This document shows positions 1-5,391 of a stretch of 5,391 nt of DNA, in pieces. A model generated the notes under the pieces. It ran no database searches, was not told the DNA's origin, and saw only the letters and a list, made by a program, of their open reading frames with translations. The stretch lies in NCBI GenBank assembly GCA_031556275.1, contig JAVBTG010000184.1, positions 1 through 5,391 on the forward strand. Reading direction: 5' to 3'. A program made the position numbers and the translations under genes. This stretch comes from JAKPNF01 sp031556275. GTDB taxonomy: Bacteria; Verrucomicrobiota; Verrucomicrobiia; Opitutales; JAKPNF01. The first letter of the stretch is position 1. Each line of letters starts with the position of its first letter.

Positions 1-351
1 CTCGGCCAGCGCCTCGTGCGCCGCATCTGCCGCAATTGCAAGACGCCCTACGAGCCGGAGCAGGAACTCGTCGAGGTGCTCAACATCGACCCGCTCCAGA
101 TCGCCGACAAGAGTTTTTACTACGGCAAAGGCTGCCCCGAGTGCAACCAGACGGGCTACCGCGGCCGCCAAGGTCTCTTCGAGATGATGACGATCACCGA
201 TCCCATCCGCGAGCTCATCACCCAGCGCGCGCCCACGCTCGTGCTCAAGCAAAAGGCGATTGAGCAGGGCATGAACACCCTGCGCGACGACGGTATCCGC
301 GCCATCTTCGACGGTGCCACGACCATCGAAGAAGTCTTGAAGTACACCTGA
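1..351 (+). CDS. pilB: Type IV pilus assembly / type II secretion ATPase PilB/GspE, C-terminal part (5' end outside window)
   Basis: The reading frame is open from the first base (LGQRLVRRICRNCK...) and stops at TGA 349-351, giving 116 visible residues of a protein normally about 550-600 long. Visible residues 10-48 carry the tetracysteine zinc site of PilB/GspE ATPases, with C10xxC13 and, after a 31-residue insert, C45xxC48. It is followed by the family signature GYRGRQGLFEMM and a helical tail ending TTIEEVLKYT. PilT retraction ATPases lack this cysteine module, so this is the extension or secretion ATPase. Walker A and B motifs lie upstream of the window. In this family a cytoplasmic hexamer hydrolyses ATP to drive pilin or pseudopilin assembly through the inner-membrane platform protein, which is encoded 58 bp downstream on the same strand. 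PilB cannot be separated from GspE on this fragment alone; the pil name is a preference, not a proof. Confidence 0.9.
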   Translation, partial: LGQRLVRRICRNCKTPYEPEQELVEVLNIDPLQIADKSFYYGKGCPECNQTGYRGRQGLFEMMTITDPIRELITQRAPTLVLKQKAIEQGMNTLRDDGIRAIFDGATTIEEVLKYT

Positions 352-409
352 TAGCCCTGTTTAATGCTGGCAAGACTTTCCCTTTCAATAACCTCCCCAT
401 TCTCCCCAT

Positions 410-1645
410 ATGTCGAAATTCACTTATTCAGCGATTGACCAGTCCGGCTCCCAAAAGAGCGGCAAAATCGAGGCCGATTCCGAGGAAGCCGCCAAGGCGC
501 TGCTCTCCGCGCAGGGCCTGATGGTCACGAACCTCGCCTCGGCGACGCAGCGTTCGAGCGCCACCACGGTGAAGACCAAGAAAACCCGCGGTTTTGGCAG
601 GGTTGTGAAGACGGAGGAACTCGCCATTTTCACCCGCCAGCTGGCCACGCTGTTACAGGCGGGCCTGCCGCTGTTACGCGGGCTTGAGGTGATGATCCGT
701 CAGGAGCGAAACCCGCGCTTCAAGGATGTGCTCGTGGGCCTCGCTGAAAACGTGCGCTCCGGCAACAACATGTCGGACGGCCTTTTGCAGTACCCGAAGG
801 TGTTTGACCGCCTCTATGTCAACATGGTGAAGGCGGGCGAGGCGGGCGGCGTGCTCGACGTGGTGCTTTCCCGTCTGGCCAAGTTCATGGAAAAAAGCGT
901 GAAGACCGCCAAAAAGATCAAGTCCGCCATGGTGTACCCGACGGTCGTCGTGGTCGTGGCCGTGGTCATCGTGGCCCTGCTGATGGTGGTGGTCGTGCCG
1001 AAGTTCCAAGGTATTTTTAAGGACATGCTCGGCGGGGCGGCGCTGCCTATGATCACGCAGGTCGTCATCAACATTTCCAATTTCATTCAGGAAAACATTA
1101 TCGTCACCATCGTCGGTTTGGTGGTGGCCTTCATTCTTTTCCGCCTGCTGCTGAAAACGGCGATCGGGCGAAAAGTGATGGACCAATTGGCGCTGCACAC
1201 GCCCAAGATCAAGGACTTTTGCACCAAGGCGAACGTGGCGCGCTTCACCCGCACCTTCGGCACGCTGATGTCCTCGGGCGTCCCGATTTTGCAGGCCCTC
1301 ACCATCACGCGCGACACGATCCCCAACTCGGTGATCCAAAACTCGCTGACCAAGGTGCACGACCGCGTGCGCGACGGCGAGTCGCTCTCCGTGCCGCTCG
1401 AGCAGCAAAAGATGTTCCCGACCATGGTGACCTCCATGATCGACGTGGGCGAGGAAACGGGCGAGCTCGCCGAGATGCTCAACCGCATCGCCGACAACTA
1501 CGACGAGGACTTGGACAACGCCGTTGCGAGCCTGACTTCCATCATCGAGCCGATCATGATCGTCGGTTTGGCCTTGGTCGTCGGTGTCATCGTTATCGCG
1601 CTGTTCCTGCCGATCATCGAAATCGTCAAGAAGATCGCCTCCTGA
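410..1645 (+). CDS. pilC: Type IV pilus / type II secretion inner-membrane platform protein PilC/GspF
   Basis: A 411-residue protein, the usual length for PilC/GspF. It has the N-terminal opening FTYSAIDQSG (residues 4-13) and then two copies of the T2SSF domain. The first, about residues 71-195, starts LAIFTRQLATLLQAGLPLL; the second, about 275-400, starts VARFTRTFGTLMSSGVPIL and includes the motif VGEETGELAEML (347-358). Three hydrophobic segments are visible near residues 178-197, 229-248 and 381-405, matching the three-helix topology of the family. The protein sits in the inner membrane, couples the cytoplasmic PilB ATPase to pilin assembly and is probably cotranscribed with the preceding gene. 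The ATG at 410 gives the expected N-terminus, but its leader is C-rich and has no Shine-Dalgarno sequence. A strong terminator follows 19 bp after the stop. PilC versus GspF is not decided by sequence alone. Confidence 0.93.
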   Translation: MSKFTYSAIDQSGSQKSGKIEADSEEAAKALLSAQGLMVTNLASATQRSSATTVKTKKTRGFGRVVKTEELAIFTRQLATLLQAGLPLLRGLEVMIRQERNPRFKDVLVGLAENVRSGNNMSDGLLQYPKVFDRLYVNMVKAGEAGGVLDVVLSRLAKFMEKSVKTAKKIKSAMVYPTVVVVVAVVIVALLMVVVVPKFQGIFKDMLGGAALPMITQVVINISNFIQENIIVTIVGLVVAFILFRLLLKTAIGRKVMDQLALHTPKIKDFCTKANVARFTRTFGTLMSSGVPILQALTITRDTIPNSVIQNSLTKVHDRVRDGESLSVPLEQQKMFPTMVTSMIDVGEETGELAEMLNRIADNYDEDLDNAVASLTSIIEPIMIVGLALVVGVIVIALFLPIIEIVKKIAS

Positions 1646-1664
1646 GGGATTTTTCCCTTCGGAC

Positions 1665-1700
1665 AAAAGGCCGCCCGCTTTGGGTGGCCTTTTTTGTTTT
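1665..1700 (+). terminator. Rho-independent terminator after pilC
   Basis: A 12-bp stem pairs 1665-1676 (AAAAGGCCGCCC) with 1682-1693 (GGGTGGCCTTTT), with a single G-U wobble and a 5-base loop (1677-1681). The right arm runs into a T tract (T at 1690-1695, then G, then four more T). It lies 19 bp after the pilC stop and before the permease gene, so it separates the pilBC transcript from the downstream gene. The left arm is A-rich, so weak termination on the other strand is possible, but no minus-strand gene ends here. Confidence 0.92.
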
Positions 1701-1741
1701 AACGCAAAAACCGTTCGCCTCCGCGCGATGAAGCCGTTTTG

Positions 1742-3040
1742 ATGGAGGCTATGCATCCCGAACACCCACATGCCCAACAACGCGGATGGCTGTGGGTGCC
1801 CAGCGTTTATTTTTTGGAGGCGCTGCCGTACAATTTGGCGCATGTGTTCGCCTTGGCGTATTTCACGCTGCGCGGTGTTTCGGTGGATCAAGTCGCGCTT
1901 TGGACAAGCTTGCTCGGGTTGCCGTGGGTGTTGAAATGTCTGTGGAGCCCGTGGTTGGAGCGTTTTAGGCGGCCAGGCATGGCGATCTGCGCCCTACAGG
2001 CGGCCATGGGGGCCGTCTTGATCGTACTGGCCTGTTGCGTGGAAAACGCGCACTGGTTCGCAATCTCCATCTTTTTACTGGCGGCGCTGGGGCTGTGTTC
2101 CGCCACGCACGATTGCGTGGCCGACGGCTTTTATATTCGCCGCCTTCCGGAAAACGTGCAGGCGTTTTTCAGCGGCATCCGAAACACGTTTTACCGCTTG
2201 GGGATGCTGGCGGCGGGGGGAGGGCTGATCATCTGCTACGGTTATTTGAAAGACATATCCGTGTTTGAGGAAAAACCGCATGCGCCGTGGATGGCGGCCT
2301 TCGCGTTGGCGGCAGTCGTTTTTTTGTTGGGGGCCGCCTATCATCTGATCGCGTTGCCGCGTAGAGCAAGCGCGCCTTCTTGCCAAGACCCTCAGGTAAA
2401 CAGGATGTCCTATTGGCAGGTGGTCTCGACATTTCTGCGCAAGCCCGCCATCGGGCGGATGATTTTGTTTGTGCTGCTTTACCGTTTCGCGGAATCTTTT
2501 TTGCTCAAAATAACGCCGATTTTCATGCTCGCGCAAAGGGACGAGGGCGGCCTCGGGCTCACGGAGGTGCAGTACGGGACGGTTTACGGGACTTTCGGGA
2601 TGATCGCGCTGCTGTGCGGCGGCATCTTGGGTGGATGGCTGATTTCCCGTATCGGGCTTAAGCGGTGCTTTTGGCCGATGGCCGTCGCGATCAACGTGCC
2701 GGATGTGCTCTATGTCTACCTGGCCGCCGCTCAACCAGAAAACATCCATGTGGTGGCCTCGTGCGTGCTGGTGGAGCAATTCGGCTACGGTTTCGGCTTC
2801 ACCGCGTTTATGGTTTACCTGCTCTACATGGCGCGCGGGGCCTATCCGACGGCCCATTACGCCATTTGCACGGCCCTCATGGCGCTGGGGGTTTTGGTGC
2901 CCGGCGCCCTCAGCGGTTTTTTGGCGCGGGCGATGGGTTTCACTTCCTTTTTCGTCTTGGCCTGCGTAGCCACGGTTTTAAGCTTTCTCGCCGTGCGGAT
3001 CGCGCCGCTTGCGGGGGACTTTGGCAGAAGGGACGGCTGA
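1742..3040 (+). CDS. MFS permease of the AmpG / PAT (peptide-acetyl-CoA-drug) type
   Basis: A protein of about 432 residues with roughly twelve hydrophobic segments. The N-terminal helix contains PSVYFLEALPYNLAHVFALAY. The most diagnostic stretch is SATHDCVADGFYIRRL (about residues 120-135), which corresponds to the conserved Asp-containing helix of AmpG-like transporters (D..xDG/AY..R). A cytoplasmic linker (about 205-225) divides the two six-helix halves. AmpG proper imports anhydro-muropeptides for cell-wall recycling; whether this homologue does so is inferred only from the family. No AmpR, AmpC, AmpD or NagZ gene lies beside it, so the symbol is withheld. The ATG at 1742 was chosen over the TTG at 1739. 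The ATG at 1751 is preceded by GGAGG but only 2 nt away, too close for normal use. Codon use (more TTG and TTT) is looser than in pilC. A terminator upstream means it needs its own promoter in 1700-1741, where I see no convincing one. Confidence 0.82.
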   Translation: MEAMHPEHPHAQQRGWLWVPSVYFLEALPYNLAHVFALAYFTLRGVSVDQVALWTSLLGLPWVLKCLWSPWLERFRRPGMAICALQAAMGAVLIVLACCVENAHWFAISIFLLAALGLCSATHDCVADGFYIRRLPENVQAFFSGIRNTFYRLGMLAAGGGLIICYGYLKDISVFEEKPHAPWMAAFALAAVVFLLGAAYHLIALPRRASAPSCQDPQVNRMSYWQVVSTFLRKPAIGRMILFVLLYRFAESFLLKITPIFMLAQRDEGGLGLTEVQYGTVYGTFGMIALLCGGILGGWLISRIGLKRCFWPMAVAINVPDVLYVYLAAAQPENIHVVASCVLVEQFGYGFGFTAFMVYLLYMARGAYPTAHYAICTALMALGVLVPGALSGFLARAMGFTSFFVLACVATVLSFLAVRIAPLAGDFGRRDG

Positions 3041-3049
3041 TTTTGCCGC

Positions 3050-3063
3050 GCAAAGAGCTTTGC
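3050..3063. repeat. Short inverted repeat just after the permease stop, overlapping the 6S promoter -35 region
   Basis: GCAAAG (3050-3055) and CTTTGC (3058-3063) form a near-perfect dyad centred on AG. As RNA it would give at most a 5-bp hairpin with a 4-base loop and no clear T run, so it is a poor terminator for the permease gene. As DNA it could be a protein-binding dyad, because its right arm is the likely -35 region of the downstream RNA gene. No binding protein can be named. Confidence 0.4.
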
Positions 3064-3087
3064 AAGTTTCTTGGCTTGTCTTACAAT
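3060..3087 (+). promoter_or_regulatory. Sigma70-type promoter of the 6S RNA gene
   Basis: The -10 element TACAAT at 3082-3087 matches TATAAT in five of six positions. A weaker -35, TTGCAA at 3060-3065 (4/6), lies 16 bp upstream; the shifted reading TTTGCA at 3059-3064 gives 17 bp. The predicted start, 6-8 bases past the -10, falls at about 3093-3095, exactly where the closing stem of the predicted RNA begins. That agreement is the main support. Confidence 0.65.
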
Positions 3088-3093
3088 AAGGGC

Positions 3094-3283
3094 CGAATCT
3101 TCTGCAGTGTTCGTTGCCTAGAATCACAAGTTCCTCCCCTTATGACAAAAACCGGGGAGCTTGCCTCGGGTGGTGGCTGTCATGCCGTCTTCGCACGGAA
3201 GGCAAAAGCCGCCCGAAAAGCACCCACCTTGACAAAATAGGCCGGAACTTCTCTATAAAACGGCACAGGCGGAGGATTCTTTT
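3094..3283 (+). ncRNA. ssrS: 6S RNA (RNA polymerase-binding regulatory RNA)
   Basis: About 190 nt, close to the 184 nt of E. coli 6S RNA, fold into one long rod. The 11-bp closing stem pairs 3095-3105 with 3269-3279 (two G-U pairs). Further helices pair 3107-3111 with 3262-3266, 3113-3115 with 3259-3261, 3119-3122 with 3252-3255, 3128-3134 with 3244-3250 (AAGTTCC/GGAACTT) and 3138-3143 with 3237-3241 (one bulge). A central open bubble follows (about 3144-3154 against 3226-3236). The apical arm then pairs 3155-3162 with 3218-3225 and 3166-3173 with 3209-3216, capped by a small hairpin near 3185-3198. The GTGTTCG...CGGCAC element near the ends repeats the G-U-G-U-U-C-G / C-G-G-C-A pattern of known 6S RNAs. 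6S RNA mimics an open promoter and sequesters the housekeeping RNA polymerase holoenzyme in stationary phase. The sequence shows the fold, promoter and T run; the 6S identity rests on architecture and the end motif. Exact ends are uncertain by a few bases. Confidence 0.8.
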
Positions 3284-3287
3284 TTTT
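3269..3287 (+). terminator. Terminator formed by the 6S closing stem and a T8 run
   Basis: The 3' strand of the closing stem (3269-3279) is followed directly by eight T at 3280-3287. The partner strand is the RNA's own 5' end (3095-3105), so termination would use the long-range stem and not a local hairpin. The run ends 3 bp before the stop codon of the convergent hydrolase gene. Confidence 0.65.
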
Positions 3288-3290
3288 GTC

Positions 3291-4118
3291 TTAAAACGTC
3301 ACGATATCGCCGGTTTTTAACAGATGAAAGCGGTCTTGCAGTTTTTCCCGCAGGCGCGCCGCCGCCTTTTCTCCGGTGCAGTGGCATGTGTGGCAATGAA
3401 CACCCGCGGCGTGCAGGCGGTCGGCGATCTCATCGGTGATGTGGTCGCCTTCCGAAGTCTCCATGGCCTTTCCACTCAAATGAAATCCGCCGATCACATG
3501 GTCGGGGTGGCGGCCCGCGACACGAACCGCCTGCTCCGTAATGGCGTCGATGCCCGCGTGCGCGCAGGCGCAGAATAAATAGATTTTTCCGTCTTCCTCA
3601 ATGAGAAGGTTTTGCTCGTGCAAAAAACGGTCGGGGCGCAATTGACCGTCTTGTTTTTCAAGCAGCGCCGCGTTTGAGGGCAGGGGACGCGCGGCGGCTT
3701 GGGGGCCTTGGAAAAGCGTTACTCCTTCGTACAAGCGAAAGAGCGGTTCATCCAACAAAATGAAGCGGCGATTGTTTTTAAGCGCCGCATCCAAGCCGAT
3801 ATAAGAAGGGGCGGGGCCGTGATTGAGCGAAAAGAAGTCTCCCATGGCCTCTTTGCGCGCGTAAACGGCAGCAGTGCGGTTCACTTCCAGAAAGGCGGAC
3901 ACCCCCCCAGTGTGATCGTAGTGCGCATGGGAAAGCACGCAGAAGTCAGCTCTCATTATATCGGCGCCGAGCACCCGCGCGTTGCGTAAAAAAGCGTCGT
4001 CGGGGCCGCAGTCAAAAAGGATTTTATGACGGGCCGTTTCGATAAAAACACTCAGCCCGTGCGCGCATAAAAGATTCTCGCGCGCGGCGGTGTTCTCGAG
4101 CAAAACACTCAGGCGCAT
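3291..4118 (-). CDS. Metallo-beta-lactamase-fold hydrolase, COG1237 type
   Basis: A 275-residue protein with the metal-binding signature SHAHYDHTGG at residues 63-72 (H64, H66, D68 and H69 as ligands), preceded by KILFDCGPD (32-40), the usual beta-strand before it. Later motifs are CACAHAGIDAI (183-193, probable metal ligand H187), GGFHLSG (210-216, H213) and CHCTGEKA (245-252, H246). This order and spacing match COG1237, a group often annotated as dihydropteridine / ribofuranosylaminobenzene 5'-phosphate synthase-like, a name derived from an archaeal enzyme that should not be taken as function here. The CACAH segment differs from the GCSH that I recall as usual in this group. No signal peptide is visible, so it is probably cytoplasmic. 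Its ATG directly follows the lpxI stop with no gap, which implies coupled translation and suggests, without proving, a role linked to the envelope. The substrate is unknown. Confidence 0.85.
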   Translation of the reverse strand: MRLSVLLENTAARENLLCAHGLSVFIETARHKILFDCGPDDAFLRNARVLGADIMRADFCVLSHAHYDHTGGVSAFLEVNRTAAVYARKEAMGDFFSLNHGPAPSYIGLDAALKNNRRFILLDEPLFRLYEGVTLFQGPQAAARPLPSNAALLEKQDGQLRPDRFLHEQNLLIEEDGKIYLFCACAHAGIDAITEQAVRVAGRHPDHVIGGFHLSGKAMETSEGDHITDEIADRLHAAGVHCHTCHCTGEKAAARLREKLQDRFHLLKTGDIVTF

Positions 4119-4970
4119 TCAATACCCCAGCAGAGTTATCTTCGCCTCGCGCGCGCGCTGCAACACGGAAGGCTTCTCCAGTATGAGCACGTTTTGCGCC
4201 TCCAAGGCGGCGGCGGCGATGCCGAATTCGATCATCTTTTCCACCGTGCGCATGCCGAAAACGGGAACGTCGAAACGGTAGTCTTGGCGGGGCTTTACGG
4301 TCTTGATGAAAAGGGGGGTGTCGGCCTCGAAGGAACCCGCGCGCTCGAGCATTTTGTCGGTGCCCTCGAACGCCTCGACCGCCAGAACAGTGCCGTGGTT
4401 GACGACGATGCCTTGGCCGATGTCCATCGCGGCGACTTCCTTTGCGATGCGCTGTCCGTGTTCCAGCGTGGTCGCATCCGGCAGGTAGCGGCCTTTGTTC
4501 ATCAGGCCAATATCTGCCAAGTCTTCGTCCATAAAAACGCGGGCGTCCAAAAGCGGCACCCCTATTTTATCCATCTCGCGGCCGATCGCGCCGAAGATCG
4601 TCTCGGCGTTGCGTTCCTTCAAGGAAGCGAGGATCGTGACGGCTTTTAAATCCGGATGCAGGCCCTTGAAAAGGCGGCGCGGCGTTATCTGCCCGGCCAT
4701 CACCGCGTAATCGGTGCGGAAACGCTCCAACGCCTTGAGCATGTGCCCGAGTTGCCCCACCTTGATGCGGGTGCGGTCGGCGTCGGCGAAGGCCTCCCAT
4801 AATTCGGGGGCCGTCTCGTCCTCAAAGGCGATCAGTTTGACGGACATGCCCGCCGCGCGCGCCCGTGCGCAGGTGATCTGCGGATAAGATCCCTTCCCCG
4901 CGATAAGCGCCATGCAGCCGCCGCCACTCAGCGAGGCGGGCAAAAAACGCGATGGCAAAGGGGTGTCCAT
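4119..4970 (-). CDS. lpxI: UDP-2,3-diacylglucosamine pyrophosphatase LpxI (DUF1009 family)
   Basis: LpxI hydrolyses UDP-2,3-diacylglucosamine to lipid X (2,3-diacylglucosamine 1-phosphate) and UMP, the fourth step of lipid A synthesis; it replaces LpxH in many non-enteric bacteria. The sequence has the N-terminal motif MALIAGKGSYPQ, the central GQITPRRLFKGLHPDLKA, then GIVVNHGTVLAVEAFEGTDKML, and the C-terminal KTVKPRQDYRFDVPVFGMRTVEKM followed by AAALEAQNVLILEK, all in family order. Length (about 283 residues) is typical. Three starts are possible: GTG at 4976, whose GTGA overlaps the upstream stop; ATG at 4970, 2 nt after that stop; and ATG at 4913, directly before MALIAGKG. I prefer 4970 because it sits at the operon junction, although none has a good ribosome-binding site. 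The protein acts at the cytoplasmic face of the inner membrane. Its TGA is immediately followed by the hydrolase ATG. Confidence 0.93.
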   Translation of the reverse strand: MDTPLPSRFLPASLSGGGCMALIAGKGSYPQITCARARAAGMSVKLIAFEDETAPELWEAFADADRTRIKVGQLGHMLKALERFRTDYAVMAGQITPRRLFKGLHPDLKAVTILASLKERNAETIFGAIGREMDKIGVPLLDARVFMDEDLADIGLMNKGRYLPDATTLEHGQRIAKEVAAMDIGQGIVVNHGTVLAVEAFEGTDKMLERAGSFEADTPLFIKTVKPRQDYRFDVPVFGMRTVEKMIEFGIAAAALEAQNVLILEKPSVLQRAREAKITLLGY

Positions 4971-4972
4971 GC

Positions 4973-5391
4973 TCACAAATTGGGATCGCCCACGGGGCGT
5001 TGGAGAAAATGGCTTTTGGGCAGATAGACGCGCGGCACGAGCGCGCCGTCCTTGTCTTTCTCAAAGCGGATGCGTTTAAAGGACCATTTGGCCAACTCGA
5101 TCCAGTTGTCCGCCTGCGTTTTTTCCACGGACGTGGCGCGGTCGATCTTGAGCGGGTAGGGGTGCGAGAGGGCGCTTTTTTCCAAAACCACGTATTGCCC
5201 GGCTTGGATGGTTTCTTTGAAATCGCGCTGCTTGGTTTCCAGATAGGCCACGCCGTCCGCCAAGTAGATCGCGATTTTTTCGGGGGAAACCCACAGCGCC
5301 AGCGCGTTCGATTCCACGCGGATCGACGCCAACGGCGTGTGTAGCACGAAATCGGACGTTGCCCGTGCGGGGATGCGCCATAGGCCGTAGT
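4973..5391 (-). CDS. FecR-domain-like protein, C-terminal part (5' end outside window)
   Basis: The frame is open to the right edge of the window (first full visible codons read YGLWRIPARATSDF) and ends at TGA 4975-4973, so about 139 C-terminal residues are seen. A GTG at 5347 is in frame, but there is no reason to start there because coding continues upstream of it. The segment LHTPLASIRVESNALALWV, then KIAIYLADGVAYLETK and later IQAGQYVVLEK follows the FecR-domain pattern (TP.a.i.V..n.f.v, v..G.v.v, .l.aGq...), a beta-rich fold usually found in periplasmic or membrane-anchored proteins. The last 50 residues (DNWIELAKWSFKRIRF...) match nothing I recognise. It is the upstream gene of the lpxI operon, with stop and lpxI start overlapping or 2 nt apart. 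No TonB or sigma-factor partner is visible, so an iron-signalling role should not be assumed. Confidence 0.55.
   Translation of the reverse strand, partial: YGLWRIPARATSDFVLHTPLASIRVESNALALWVSPEKIAIYLADGVAYLETKQRDFKETIQAGQYVVLEKSALSHPYPLKIDRATSVEKTQADNWIELAKWSFKRIRFEKDKDGALVPRVYLPKSHFLQRPVGDPNL

Noticed and set aside
1219..1731. Plus-strand frame overlapping the pilC end and the terminator
   Set aside because: It is an out-of-frame copy of pilC with Arg/His-rich composition and would read through an obvious terminator hairpin.
1739..1741. TTG as the permease start
   Set aside because: An ATG follows immediately at 1742 and neither start has a better ribosome-binding site; the ATG is the simpler choice.
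674..1891. Long minus-strand open frame of 405 codons antisense to pilC
   Set aside because: It mirrors the GC-rich third-codon pattern of pilC, has a low-complexity composition rich in His, Asp, Gln and Arg, runs through the terminator, and shows no recognisable domain.
2075..2857. Minus-strand 260-codon frame antisense to the permease
   Set aside because: Its composition (Arg, His, Gln-rich) is typical of a shadow frame. The plus strand encodes clear membrane helices across the whole interval.
3140..3175. Possible minus-strand terminator for the lpxI operon (GAG/CTC stem followed by TTTTT on the minus strand)
   Set aside because: Only about 3-5 interrupted base pairs precede the T run, and it lies inside the 6S RNA, whose pairing explains the sequence better.
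2665..3240. Plus-strand 191-codon frame extending from the permease into the intergenic gap
   Set aside because: It is a shadow of the permease whose tail crosses the 6S promoter and structured RNA, with no family resemblance.
3041..3290. tmRNA, SRP RNA or RNase P RNA in the gap
   Set aside because: There is no tRNA-like end or tag reading frame, no SRP GGUCAGGUCC...GGAAG-type loop, and the region is too short and lacks the conserved RNase P core. A single rod with a bubble fits 6S better.
4194..4649. Plus-strand 151-codon frame antisense to lpxI
   Set aside because: It lies wholly inside a convincingly identified gene and has no domain signature of its own.

Overview
The window looks like chromosomal DNA from a Gram-negative bacterium with high GC content. 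LpxI (a lipid A enzyme) implies an outer membrane containing LPS, and a PilB/GspE plus PilC/GspF pair implies a type IV pilus or type II secretion machine. Several translation starts lack a clear Shine-Dalgarno sequence. Together with the protein sequences, this is compatible with Verrucomicrobiota (Opitutae-like), but that assignment is an impression and not a demonstrated result.

Layout. Positions 1-351 (+) are the C-terminal end of a PilB/GspE secretion ATPase with its tetracysteine zinc motif. The matching inner-membrane platform protein PilC/GspF follows at 410-1645 (+) and ends at a textbook intrinsic terminator (1665-1700). Next comes a 12-helix MFS permease of the AmpG/PAT type (1742-3040, +). 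The 250 bp intergenic region 3041-3290 contains no protein gene, but it is not empty. It has a sigma70-type promoter and about 190 nt that fold end to end into a long rod with a central open bubble, finishing in a run of eight T. This is the architecture of 6S RNA (ssrS).

On the minus strand, converging on that RNA, lies a tight three-gene operon that enters from beyond the right edge. Its order of transcription is a FecR-domain-like protein (partial, C-terminal part), lpxI (UDP-2,3-diacylglucosamine pyrophosphatase) and a COG1237-type metallo-beta-lactamase-fold hydrolase. The FecR-like stop overlaps or nearly abuts the lpxI start, and the lpxI stop is immediately followed by the hydrolase ATG, so translational coupling is likely.

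Functionally the window holds a pilus/secretion assembly pair, a probable cell-wall-fragment or related permease, a global RNA-polymerase regulator RNA, and an envelope/lipid A operon with an uncharacterised hydrolase. The item most easily missed is the 6S RNA. I found no CRISPR array, insertion sequence, tRNA or rRNA.
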